In this document: positions 46,901 to 59,561 of the stretch, piece after piece
Numbering within the stretch: position 1 is the first letter of the stretch
How the letters are laid out: each line of letters begins with the position of its first letter
Source: Primula veris
Lineage: Eukaryota; Streptophyta; Magnoliopsida; Ericales; Primulaceae
NCBI GenBank assembly: GCA_963682055.1
Contig: OY821750.1
Location: 9,922,501 to 9,986,500 of the forward strand
Length of the DNA: 64,000 nt
Direction of reading: 5' to 3'
Made by a program: the position numbers and the translations under genes
The notes under the pieces: model-generated
Databases searched by the model: none
What the model was told of the DNA's origin: nothing
Seen by the model: only the letters and a program-made list of their open reading frames with translations

Positions 46901-49900
46901 ATGGGCCTCATAACGGACCAATGCAGCAAAATAGCATAACCTCACACGGAAATATAAATCTTGGTGCGCAAGACCAAGAAGTGCATGCAATCATTTACAG
47001 TCGCATCATCAAACTTTCCGTGCGTCCATTTGGGTCAGAACATAATCGACATGATGTTCAATTTCCAAACTCAAGTAATTCAAATCGAAATTTCGATTCT
47101 TACTCTTCGGTATTATCAAGTCGACTAGACTTTTCAGGATAATCCGGATGAGCCATCAACTTAATGATAAGACTAAGAGTTTGGGAAGTGCTGCATTTAT
47201 GTGGACAACAGTAAAATGTGACCATATTGTCGATGCATCAACCATAACCATTTATATTTATGGTCCGTCTTATGGTTGAATAAGTCCACAATAACTTCTT
47301 CAATTCTTTACAATAATTCTACGAGCTCATTTCGTGATCTTTACACGTACTAGTCTTTCAAAGTGAGCATTAGTGGCATTAATTTCGGATTAATCACGAA
47401 ATATATCCTCAAAAAGAATCCAAATGCGATGCGATTATAAATCAACCATCGTCTTTTGACCCGGTAATATCTCATCCGGTCAATGCCACAATATCAAAAT
47501 GTTCTTATCAATCGACGACAGGCGAATGATAGTACAGACAATTATGTCTTAGCATCTAAATAATTTATCATTCGACGACAGGCGAAATGATAAGGTAACT
47601 TTAAATGCTTTAAAGAATGTGGTAGCAACCACTTGAAAGACATTTCAACTCCTCTAAAATACGATTTTGGTCGTATTGAATGGAGGTTATGTAAAGAAAT
47701 TTTAATTCTTTCATGAGCTATTACCAGATAACACTGGTTTTCTCGAATATTTTATAACTCAATAAGATACGGCAGGACCTACATGAGTATAAGACGTCAT
47801 ATTTGACAAATCAATTTGGTTTTACCAAAGATTTTGCTTTAGAACGATAGGTCCAGAATCGTTGTCACTGAGTACCCTTTTAGGCAAATAGTTGATGAAA
47901 TTATGTGGTACACTGTTACCCACTATTTCCAAAAAAATCAACTACCCCACAAGAATTGCCTAAAATTTCATAATTTAAAGTTTGGTCACATTTGTCAAAG
48001 AAATTTACTCAAAACACGTTAAATTATTTCGAGAAATTTCGTAAACAGGCAAACCATAATCCAAAAGTATTGCCAAATGGAAAAATCATAATCCAAATGG
48101 AAAAACATAATCCAGATGAGCGAAAAAATGGCTCAATGATTTATCAAAATCAATAAAAAAAAGGTACCAAACTTATTTGAGCCACAAAACCGGGGGTGTC
48201 AAGAGTTTCATTTCAGTTATCTTTAACCACATTAGCATCGACTTTTCCACCTTTATAATAGTTTTGAACTATTTAAGAAGTAACCGTGCATGACCTTTGT
48301 CTTTATATCATAGAGTTGCCTCCTTGAACATTATCTCTTGCTTTGTGACAACGGGCCATATTGTTCCTTTCAATTACTGTCTTGGAGCCACAGGTTTTCG
48401 ATTTTGACGATTGTCTAAAATATCTCTTGGCTAAGCGATTCATCGAGATCGCGACAGTTCGAGACAAATAACACTTGTCTCGGTTCTCGATTCGTGGGAA
48501 AAAAATATACACGAAGAGCATTAATATCGGGCAAACAATTCGCCATTGACCCAATAACAGGTGGGCAATAAAGGAACATGGTGGATATAAATTCACGATA
48601 CTGCTTATGAATACAATTTCCAAGCTAGTATTTTTGGTGAATGATTGCTTCAATATGTCAATTTCAGACATTTTTTCACCATAGACGTCATCACGTCTCA
48701 AATGTGACGGTGGAATAAAATCAACGCCTTAGCATTCATCCTGATGGTAACAATAAACTCGTGTTTTACTCATCAAAGATGGCATCCAAAAAAAAATTTT
48801 GGTCATCACATTTTCACACATCAGGGTGAGTAACATGTGGTGACGGATTAAAATCAACGTTTAAACAGTCATTTTGCAAGTATGTTTTTATGATTTTTCT
48901 CATCATAGATGGCATCCAACATGTGTTGGGAGTTCTGGATTATTTATCATATAAAACGACTGGTTTATATGTTTATGGTTTGCACAAGCATAAACTTTAT
49001 TTCGAAACGACAGGTTTAAAAAATAGTTTTGCTTTTAATGTGAATAGGTTCTCATTAATCGAACGACAAGTCGATATAGAGACACCAATTCGGCGAAACA
49101 TACATCACTATATAAACACACTCGGGGAAATTATTATTTAGTCAACCCGTTTCGGTAGCTCTACTTGAAAAACGACCAGGAAAGACGGTGAGGATGGAGG
49201 GCACGAATGCCACTTAAAACCCGTTCTCATTAGGATATCGACTTTCGCCTATATCTTTTCTAGACATCGTATCTAAATAGGTGATCCTATTTAGAGAAGA
49301 TTCATAAATTTTCCAACTTAAATGTGAAATATATGATTTCGTAAATTAGCATATTTTAAATAAGTGTACATGGCAGTAAATAAATACATATATCGTATCT
49401 ATCTAGATTAACCACATATATATATAAACAGGCAGTAAATATATTTTTAGTATTTGTCTGATCATGCAGTAGATTTGGTGTTATAAACAAATCAATTCAA
49501 GAGTATCAATCAATTCATAAAGATTCTAACATACCAAATCAAATCAATTAGATCTAATCTAATAATTAACTGACATATGTGATATCTATACTATTATAAT
49601 AAGCCAACCCAAGATTTTTTGAGGCTGCCAAATTTTACCACTTTTTTCTAAAAATACTCTTACACTTTTTTATTAATTACCACAATACCATATTCTCATA
49701 AAAAATAGAGAAAAAGTAATAACTAATAACACTTTTTATCCCTATTTAAGCTCTCAAAATTCTTTTGAGTCTTCTCATCTTATACTTTTATCTTTTTCTT
49801 ATTCTCCAAATATTTGTATCATAACTACACTTATTTTCTAAATTTTATCGCATTACTCGTCTCACATGCAAAGCGTGGGGCACGATTACTAGTTTATATA

Positions 49901-49920
49901 TATGGTAACAACAAAAGATA
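43971..49920 (-). pseudogene. Copia gag-pol, decayed copy 1
   Basis: Recognisable minus-strand pieces: RNase H GYTDAGYLSDPHK near 45020-45060; the pol linker MSDAFNDF..CHEIIY..ARIDVPVGR at 46320-46514; gag MSEIDIL with a trailing cysteine-rich part at 48303-48701. Stops and shifts are everywhere. 44100-44660 is 3' non-coding DNA with repeated blocks (AACCTTGC..AAACCCAGTGG, and GGATGCTCCCCCTCACTTGC). The interior is interrupted by a Helitron at 49585-49892, and the 5' leader next to LTR 2 is deleted. Plus-strand frames such as 44923-45237 are shadows that persist in both copies. Confidence 0.8.
49585..49892 (+). mobile_element. Non-autonomous Helitron (308 bp) inside copia copy 1
   Basis: Begins TCTATACTATTATAATAAG and ends GGGGCACGATTACTAG, inserted between A (49584) and T (49893), which are the Helitron rules 5'-TC, CTRR-3', A|T target. 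A short CATGC/GCGTG hairpin stands about 11 bp before the end. Copy 2 of the host element has the empty site at 55735/55736 (GTAATA then TTTATAT). No coding. Confidence 0.88.
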
Positions 49921-50077
49921 GGATTATTCTAACAGTAAGTCTTTTATTATCAGAATCTATGAATACAAGTGGACCCTAACCTTCTTTATATAGTAGAGGT
50001 TATGCTTATACAAGATAGAAAGCCCAACTTAGGCCCACTATGAGTAATGCCCAATAGTCCAATAATATCCTACAACA
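49921..50077 (-). repeat. Middle LTR, shared by both copia copies, left end deleted
   Basis: Ends at TACAACA (50077); on the minus strand it starts TGTTGTAGG and is preceded by the polypurine tract AAAGAGGGAG (about 50078-50087), so it is the 3' LTR of copy 2. Its left part is lost: interior sequence of copy 1 joins it near GCTAACAG / AACAGTAAGTC. Confidence 0.75.
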
Positions 50078-53000
50078 CTCCCTCTTTGAACGTCTTGAAT
50101 TCTTCGTATTCATGCAGTCGATCTGAGTTGAGTTCATTCATAGTGCTAAACACATAAAAACCTTAGGGCCGAAAAAACCAATGTGGGACAAAACCTTAGC
50201 AGAAACTGTGTAAACGAATGATATAAGCCGAAATATCATATAAGTAACTAACCACAAAACAATGTGCCTCATCAAAATCTTGCCAGAGAAAACCCAATCG
50301 GAAAATCTCTTATCGAAGGAAAAAGTGTGCAACATTGGTAGTAGTAGGGGATCAACCACAAAACAGGTGCCTTATCAAAACCTTGCTAGAGTAAACCCAG
50401 TGAAAAAAACCTCTAGACGAAGGACAAAAGAGTACACAGTGGTAAGAATTATACAACAGGATATTCCCTCTAATTTCGGCAATCTTAAGTGAGGTATGAT
50501 GGGAACGTGTCTCGCTAAAAACATTGCCAAGGAAAACCCAGTGGGAAAAAACATTGGTCTAAGGACAAAAAGAGTACACGAGCATGCGACTGGATGCTCC
50601 CCCTCACTTGCACACGACAGGGTGCGAGAATTTCGACTAAGTAGTAATTAGTGCAATAAGCATTCACCTGAATGCTTCCCCTCACTTGCACACGACTGGG
50701 TGCAATGATTTCATATTGGAATAAAGAGTACGAGCATTCGACTGGATGCCTTATTTACTTGCACACGACTGTATGCAAGAAAATATAACGTGGAATAAAA
50801 CGAGTATTTGACAGGATGCTCTTAAACTTCATATGTGAATATTTATTTTGACGATAAATGTTAAATAGCATAATGTAGTCATGTCTCTCTTGATCGATAA
50901 CAACAAGTTGTCTTCTATGACAAGTGTTTTATTTGAATCGTGAGATAGAGCATATGTAATTCAAATATGGCTAATACTAGCTTGAAACCATATACACTTT
51001 CTAGTCGTCTCATAGAGCACGAATAGATCAGAGTGATTCGCTTGGAGTCATTCCAAGACCTCCAAGATATCGCCTTATTCCTAATGGTAAAGACAGACCA
51101 TGTTAGGAATATCCCTTATGCGGATATGATAAGTAACCGGCATCGGTATAACCGAAAAAGGGTTGCTTTAATTCGAATACCGAAGGGGGCAGATACACTC
51201 GATGATACAAAATGGGATAAACTAGCCCACTTTCAAAATTACCATAAGGTAAGTGAATGTGTCTTTAGTGCGATTTCGATGTCAGCGTGTTAGCGCGATG
51301 CTGTGTCGAGCTATACCATTCACAGCATACGAGATATTCGTCCTAGCACATTAGACCAAGTACAATGATGCGCTTATTGTACTTAGATATGAACATGATG
51401 GTTCAATATCTCTTCATCGTCTCATCAGGGACGGACTAGGTCTATATCAATGTCTAGTGATCGAACGATCATGGGAGAATCTGACGACTTAGCGTCATGA
51501 TGACTAAAATGTCATAACACCTTCTGGGTGTTGTCTGAATCATGGACTTAGATTCAATCTTTACGGGACTCGATCATCAGGCCGAGTTACTACCGTTTCT
51601 TCCTAAAATCCTTCATCTCGAAGGCAAATCCAAATGTACATCGCATAATAAAACACGCAAGGGCATAATACTTGTTCAAGTATCCCAAGCTGATCAAGTA
51701 CTCACTTAGGCGGTATACCACATCCGCTCGGATTATATTAATCCATATAGTGAACATCTCAGTCAATTGAGATCGTGTTCCGTGGTCAGGAACTACTTGA
51801 TATACGCACATAAAGTCACACATGGACCTTCATCTATATCTCTTTGTCTAAATTCTTATAGAGATAAAACAGTGACCACAATCACATGCTGCATAATCAG
51901 TTTTTGGGAAACTACTAAACTGATGAAGTAGGGGACCGTTATAATGTCCATAATGAGAAAATCAACCATCTCATAATCAATTCCAAGATGTGAGAGAAGC
52001 CTTGCGCTACTAGGCGAGCATGCTACAATCTCATTATTCTCATTATTCCTTACGAATAACCAAATAAACGAACTCGTTTAACATTGGTGGTGTTGGAGCT
52101 ACAGGTCCGAACACACTTTCGCTAAGGAGTCTACTTGGATTACAAGTTTCCATTAGTCCAGTCTATTCTACGTTGACTTCAGGCAACGGTACATGGTTCT
52201 CTGTCATAATTTGTTCATATTATCAGTTATCACTGAATATATGAACAAGTAATTAATGACAGTCTCGTTTCGCTTCAATATCGTCTAAGATATCATGATC
52301 GACAGATATTTCGAGATTCTTAGGATGAGGAGGAAATCACACATCTCCTTGATCCTTTATAATCTCGCGCGACAAATGAGTTTCAGTTCACCACCTCTAG
52401 GGCTGAACGAATTAAGAACCGGTCAACTTCCTCGTATCTTGGGAAGGACGACAAACTGACGGCCGACGACAGCGTCCTTTGCTTGGCGTATTCGGACAAA
52501 GCAACGTGTTACGACAGGAACACGACGTCCGACAGGAACATCTATCCTTGCAAGCATTTTATAGCAGGCATAAATGATCTCGTGACATCTCATAAAGTCA
52601 TTAAATGCGTCTGACATTTAGTTAGACTTGAGGGAGTTTATGCACTTACTTATCACTAAGTGCAGTTTTAGGGATCAAGCTAAGACTGAGTGGGTTATGC
52701 CACGTTACTTCACGTCGTTCCTTATCAACGGTAACGTGCAAATCTCCCCCTAAGGACGGGGAAAATGGTCTTAGCGATGTCACTTTCGTATATCATGCGG
52801 TAAAGAGATCCCTTGCCAATGTTACTCTATCAAATGATAGGCATGAGATTCATAATCGACTTATGTCCCATTCAGAGGTCCATATTTTGAACACTATAGC
52901 GGCTCAATCAAAATATTAATTAAGCACTCCAAACACGCATTAATATGTGACTTTTGGCTCATAACCAGTAACCAGCTAGTATGCATATGGTGTCTGAGTG

Positions 53001-56000
53001 TCTATGGGCCTCATAACGGACCAATGCAGCAAAATAGCATAACCCAACACGAAAATATAAATCTTGGTGTGCAAGACCAAGAAGTGCGTGCAATCATTTG
53101 CTGTCGCATCATCAAACTTTCCGTGAGTCCATTTGGGTCTGAACATAATCGACAGGATGTTCAGTTTCAATTTCCAAACTCAAGTAATTCAAATCAAAAT
53201 TTCGATTCTTACTCTTTGGTATTATCAAGTTGACTAGACTTTTCAGGATAATCCGGATCATGAGCCATCAACTTAATGATAAGGCTAAGAGTTTGGGAAG
53301 TGCTGCATTTATGTGGACAACATTAAAATGTGACCATATTGTCGATGTATCAACCATAACCATTTATATTTATGGTCCATCTTATGGTTGGATAAGTCCA
53401 CAATAACTCCTTCAATTCTTTACAAGAATTCTACGAGTCCATTTCGTGATCTTTACACATACTAGTCTTTCAAAGTGAGCATTAGTGGCATGGATTTCGG
53501 ATTAATCACGAAATATATTCTCAAAGAGAATCCAAATGCGATGCGATTATAAATCAAGTATCGTCTTTTGACTCGAGAATATCTCATCCAGTCAATGTCA
53601 CAATATCAAAATGCTCTTATCAATCAACGATAGGCGAATCATAGTACAGACAATAATGTCTTAGCATCTAAATCATTTATCAATCGACGACAGGCGAAAT
53701 GATAAGGTAACTTTAAATGCTTTTAAAAAATATGGTAGCAAGCACTTGAAAGACATTTCAACTCCTCTACAATACGCTTTTGGTCGTATTGAATGGAGGC
53801 TATGTAAAGAAATTTTAATTCTTTCATGAGCTATTACCAGATAACACTTGTTTTCTCGAATATTCTATAACTCAACAAGGTACGACAGGACCTACAAGAG
53901 TATAAGGCCTCATATTTGACAAATCAATTTGGTTTTACCAAAGATTTTGATTTGGAACGACAGGTCCATAATCATTGTCACAAAGGACTCTTTTAGGAAA
54001 GTAGTTGGTGAAATTATGTGGTATACGGTTACCCACTATTTCCAAAAAAAACCAACTAGACCAGAAGTATTGCCTAAAATTTCATAATTTAAAGTTTGGT
54101 CACATTTGTCAAAAGAATTTGCTCAAATTACTTTAAATTATTTCGAGAAATTTTGTAAACAGACAAACCATAATACAAAAGTATGTCTAAATGAAAAAAA
54201 AAACATAATCCAAATGGAAAAAACATAATCCAGATGAGCGAAAAAAATGGCTCAATGATTTATCAAAATCAATAAAGAAAGGTATCAAACTCATTTGAGC
54301 CACAAAATCGAGGGTCTCAAGAGTTTACTTTCAATTAACTTTAACCACATTACCATCGGTTTTTCCACTTTTATAATAGTTGTGAACTATTTAAGGAGTA
54401 ATCATGCATGACCTTTGTCTTTATAGCATAGAGTTGGCTCCTTGAGCATTATCTCTTGCTTTGTGACAACGGGCCATATTGTTCCTTTCAATTACTGTCT
54501 TGGAGCCACATGTTTTTGATTTTGACGATTGTCTAAAATCTTCTTGGCTAAGCGATTCATCGGGATCACGACAGTTCGAGACAAATAACACTTGTCTTGG
54601 TTCTCGATTCGTGGAAAAAATAATGTACACAAAAAGCATTAATATCAGGCAAACAATTCACCATTGACCCAATAGGATTAAAACTACTCACCGGGGTAAT
54701 TTTCTTATCCAATAACAGATGGGCGATAAAAGAACATGGTGAATATAAATTCACGATACTGCTTATGGAATACAATTTCCAAGCTAGTATTTTGGTGAAA
54801 GATTGCTCCAATATGTCAATTTCAGACATTTCTTCATCATAGACGTCATCACGTCTCAAATGTGGCGGCGGAATATCATCAATGCCTTATCTTTCATCTT
54901 GTAAGTAACAACAAACTCGTGTTTTACTCATCAAGGATGGCATCCAAAAAAAAAATTGGGCATCATACTTTCACACATCAGGGTGACTAACATGTGGTGA
55001 CGGAATAACATCAACGTCTAAACAGTCATTTCGCAAGTATGTTTTGCTATTTTTCTCATCATAGATGGCATCCAACATGTGTTGGGAGTTATGGATTATT
55101 TTTCATATAAAATGACTGGTTTATATGTTTATGGTTTGCACAAGCACAAACTTTTTTTCCGAAACGACAGGTTCAAAAACATTAGTTTTGCTTCTCATGT
55201 GAATCGGTTCTCATTGATCGAACGACGGGTCGATACTGAAATACCAGTTCGGCTAAACATACATCACTATATAAACACACTCGGGGAAATTATTATTTAG
55301 TGAACCCCTTTCGGTAGCTCTGCTTGAAAAACGACCAGGAAAGACGGTGAGGGTGGAGGGCACGAATGCCACTTAAAACCCGACCTCATTAGGATATCGA
55401 CTTCCGTCTATATCTTTCCTAGACATCGTATCCAAATAGGTGAGCCTATTTAAGGAAGATTCATAATTTTTCCAACTTAAATGTGAATATATATGATTTC
55501 GCAACTCTACCATTCATTGCAATAAATAACATGTATATCTATTCTAGATAACCATATATATATACAAGGCAATATAAAATATATTCATGATATATATCTA
55601 ATCATGCAGTAGATCATGCAGTAGATTTGGTGATAATCTAAATCAATTCAGAATTATCAATCACACAAATTATATCATACCAAATCAAATCAAATCAATT
55701 AGATCAAATCAAATAATTAACTGTCATATGTAATATTTATATCTATGGTAATATTAAAAGATATGTTGATTATGCTAACAAGATATCAGTCAATTATTTA
55801 CAGTTTATTGTCATATAAGTAATTTTATACATGCTAGTTTAACATGCAAGCAAATAATATATTTTTAATTACCAATCTATTCTATATATGGTAATTTTTA
55901 ACATGCAAAGTGGTTAAATTTACATGAAAACATATCAATTTATTCAATTAACATGCAATTTTTATTCACTTGTCTTTTTAATAAATATATATATGCATGT

Positions 56001-56829
56001 GGGTGAAAATTTATAGACCGAATATTGACTTTTATAACACATATATACCGTTTTTATACATGTAATATACTACAGGGACTATCCGTGAATTTCAGCAAAC
56101 TATATATCTATTTACAGTATTATTACGGCTTCAGTCCATAATTTCAGACAAGTTTCAGTTTAGTCATTTAGTAATTAACATGCACAGTCAATAGTTTCAG
56201 AGAATTACAAAACAGTCCTACTGTTTTCAGTTTTTTTTACAGATCTAATCCCACAGATTAATACATGTTTTACAATTAAATGTTTTCCAATTTACAACCC
56301 GATTATATGTATTTTACTGATTTTGTTTGTATAAAAATACAATTTTACAGTACACGATACATAATACATATCAATAAGTTTTTATAGACATGTTGATCAT
56401 GTTAGACAGTAAAAATAAAAAAAATCTATCATGCATAGATTTTTTTTTCAACAAATACATGCAGTTTGGATTACTGTGTATGCTCTTATCAACAAATATG
56501 ATTTTATAATCAATAATATTTGTGTTACGATCATGCTTTAGTTATCCATACAAGTAACAAACTCTAATACACATGAATTATATACTACGGTATATTTATC
56601 ATGTTTTATTTATCCATAAAATAATAAGTGCAATCACTATATGGAATAAATTAAGTTTTGAATTCGGTACCTTACGCACGGTATGTTGGTGAATGTCGAT
56701 ATAGCAAAACCCTAAAAAAATCAAGATAAACCTCAAGATTTATAGATACTCAATATCTGTGCGTTTACCAAAAATCTCCAATATCCGCGAGCGTATTTCT
56801 TATTCTTCGTGAGCAAAGTGCTGATAACG
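50078..56829 (-). pseudogene. Copia gag-pol, decayed copy 2
   Basis: Minus-strand remnants parallel copy 1: RT-like LSEYLISLGYLNKYYA at about 51700-51770, the linker MSDAFNDFMRCHEII..ARIDVPVGR at 52423-52617, integrase end LVTGYEP near 52960, gag MSEIDILEQSF at 54800-54860. 55500-56829 is the 5' leader plus AT-rich DNA, absent from copy 1. Bases 56818-56829 give TTATCAGCAC on the minus strand, the primer-site position next to the right LTR. No usable frame remains. Confidence 0.8.
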
Positions 56830-57040
56830 TGTTGTGGTCTTATTAACTCAGTATATATATTATATAGGAGATATAGAGAGAACATAGAGAGAGGGAACAG
56901 TAAGTCTTTTATTATCAGAATGTATGAATACAGGGACCCTAACCTTCTTTATATAGTAGATGTTAGAGTTATACAAGATAAAAAGCCCAATTTAGGCCCA
57001 CTATGAGTAATGTCTAATAGTTCAATAATATCCTACAACA
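56830..57040 (-). repeat. Right LTR (5' LTR of copia copy 2)
   Basis: 211 bp; on the minus strand TGTTGTAGGATATTATTG...CCACAACA. The only one of the three LTRs with both ends preserved, TG...CA. Followed on the minus strand by CGTTATCAGCAC. Confidence 0.8.
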
Positions 57041-58365
57041 GTTTTATTGTAAAGAGAATAAACTTCTGAAAAACAAAGTTCTTTTCAAAGTTGTTTTTTA
57101 CTCTAGAAAAGTTTCTCTTAAGTAAACAATTCTTTAAAAAAAAGTTTAAGCAAACATTCTATAGGTAAAAGGGGAAAAATTTTAGTACCTTTTTAAAATA
57201 ATAAACTATACAATTTTTTTTAAAAACCCATATTTTCTTGAAAAACTAAATTGCCTTTTTCGAGAAAAGTTGCTAAATTGAAAATGTGTCTTTTTCCAAA
57301 AACAAAAAAAAAAACTTATAAAATTTTGTTATTTTTATCAATTTAGTGGTTGAATTGTTCGTTTTTAAACTATAGGGATGACACTATAATGTTTAAAACT
57401 TTTAAAGTTAAGTTTAACGTTTTGCATCTAACAAATTGACGGGAGACCACTAAATCATTAACAATGTATAATGCATATCACTAAATCAAGTATTTTGAAA
57501 GTTAGGTCACCAAATCAACATTGGTTCAAAACACATATGCCTAACTTAAATTAGGTGAAATGAGTTTACTATGGTTGAAAGTCAGGATATACCTGATAGG
57601 ATGTTAGTATTTTATTTTACTATAGTTGAATGGTAGGAATCGTTAAAAGTTTTATTATAGTTGAATGGTAGGATTCGTTAAAGTTTATTAATCTCTAATT
57701 AGAATTTTGCTGGCTAGGATCACTATATTATAGTGGACACATTGTGTCTGCAATATTTACTGAAAATGACTAATGTGGTTTTCAAGTGATAATTGTTTTT
57801 CTATGATGAGTTTGTGGGTTAGGGACTTAGTATCGATATATTTCTATTTATAATTGTGAACCTATTTTTTTTACTAAATCCTAGTAGTTGTTTTGCTAAA
57901 AGTAGGATTTTATTTTGGGAAGAAACAAATTACATGTTATAATTTGATAATGATATTCACAAAAAATATAAAAATAGACAATTGTGTTTTTAAAAAAAAT
58001 TCTCTGATGATAAACAATCAGTAAAACATTGAGAAAGAAATAGACACAAGAACCATTTAACCAATTTACCATTGGTAGAGGAATATACACATTAAACTAT
58101 TGTTTAACACATAAAATATTGTCATAATTTGATAAGACGGAAAAACTTCCAACATGGAAGAAAATAAAATATTGTCATAATTTCGGATAATATTGGTATG
58201 AGTAACTATAAATACATACTACTTCTTGTGAGAGAAGTTACAACAAAAACTGAAGTGTGGTCATTACCCAACTTATCGGTAACGGATAAGTTTATATTTT
58301 AGTAAGATTTACAAACAGTATATAAAATAAACAGCTTATATATAGATAGAACAAATACTTTATAG
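57041..58365. other. AT-rich intergenic DNA
   Basis: No gene recognised. A 33-bp motif with ATAGTTGAATGGTAGGA is repeated at about 57560-57690. Short open frames lack codon or motif support. Confidence 0.5.
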
Positions 58366-58373
58366 GGTAATAG

Positions 58374-58935
58374 TAGGGGTGGACACGGGACGGATTGGGA
58401 CGGATTTGTTTCAATCCTAATCCAACCCGTAAAATAAATGGCGGGACGGATTGAGGCGTATTGATGAAATTTAAATCTCAACCCAACCCAATCCAACCCG
58501 TTACAATTAAAACTACAACCCAACTCAATCCAACCAGCAAAATAAATTGCTGGTTGGGACGGGTTGGATTTAGATTGATTCTTAAATTTTTATTTTGGTC
58601 CTTCATTTCATAGTTTGCATAATCAACCCAAATTTTAAAATAAATTGAATATTTCAAACAAAAATATAAATTAAACTCAATCAAAGTACGTTTAGAACAT
58701 TCACGAACAAGTAATAAAACTAAAATATAACAATAATTAAAAGTTGGTATCTATAAATAGACATAATGTATATATATATATATTGCGGGTTGAAACGGAT
58801 TGAGACGGATTAACCTGCGGTTTGTGAACCTCAACCCTAACCCAACCCGCAAAATATATAACGGATTGGGGTGGGGCGGATTGATCCATACGGGTTGGGT
58901 TACGGAACGGATTTACGGATTTTTTACCCACACTA
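58374..58935. mobile_element. hAT-like MITE rich in ACGGATTGGG / AACCCAACCCG repeats
   Basis: 562 bp flanked by the 8-bp GGTAATAG (58366-58373 and 58936-58943), the duplication length of hAT elements. Ends TAGGGGTGGACAC and, in reverse, TAGTGTGGGTAAA. Interior is made of GGGTTGGATT-type motifs on both strands. No transposase. Confidence 0.78.
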
Positions 58936-58943
58936 GGTAATAG

Positions 58944-59561
58944 ACATACAAAATTTGAGATTCCAATTATAATATGAGAAGTGTCGTAAAAAAAATGTTT
59001 ATTCTCATAACTCTTACCGTGCCTCTATGTATTATTTCACACTTTTTGTAGTCAATGAAATGAGTATGCAATGACCATCAACTCTTGTCGGTTCCGAGTT
59101 TACATACATGTGTCAATGAGGGATATATATACATATATATTTATATATATATTATTTCTCAAGAGTATTTTGCTCAAATGGTAATTTTTAATTTTGGTCT
59201 ATGTTTGGAAATTTGCAAAAAATAACATAATAATATTATTTCTCAAGAGTATGATACTCTCTCTTAAATTGGTAATGCTTTCCATATTAGAAAGATGGAT
59301 TTTTATAATACAAACGTCATATCCATGATCGTACGTTAACTCACGTTAATGAGTTAACATAAATCAAAATGTAGTTGGAAATGCTAAGGGAGCGGTGTCG
59401 GTCCTTTCAAAAGTGCCTTTTCTACAAATTAATTAATTTTAAAAAAATTTAAAGCTACGTTTTTTTTTTTTTGGTTAAACTCTTTGAAAAGTCAAAACCT
59501 TTAAAAGCATTTTTACAAGTCGCATATAAGTGTTTTTCATTAGGTGATTTAACCAAACTTA
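58944..59561. other. AT-rich intergenic DNA
   Basis: Includes a TA-rich run near 59125-59155. Nothing gene-like seen. Confidence 0.5.

Larger units (their letters stand above)
43770..57040 (-). mobile_element. Tandem pair of decayed Ty1/copia elements (LTR-interior-LTR-interior-LTR)
   Basis: Two interiors (43971-49920 and 50078-56829) align with an offset of about 6.1 kb, with roughly 5 percent difference in a 158-bp stretch I compared. Three related LTR sequences lie at 43770-43970, about 49920-50077 and 56830-57040. On the minus strand the order is gag, integrase, RT, RNase H, hence Ty1/copia. Both interiors share stops and frameshifts, so decay preceded duplication. No target duplication was found at the outer ends. 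Confidence 0.85.

Noticed and set aside
43770..57040. Outer target-site duplication for the tandem copia pair
   Set aside because: The five bases at the left (TTTAT) and right (GTTTT) do not match, so I do not claim one.
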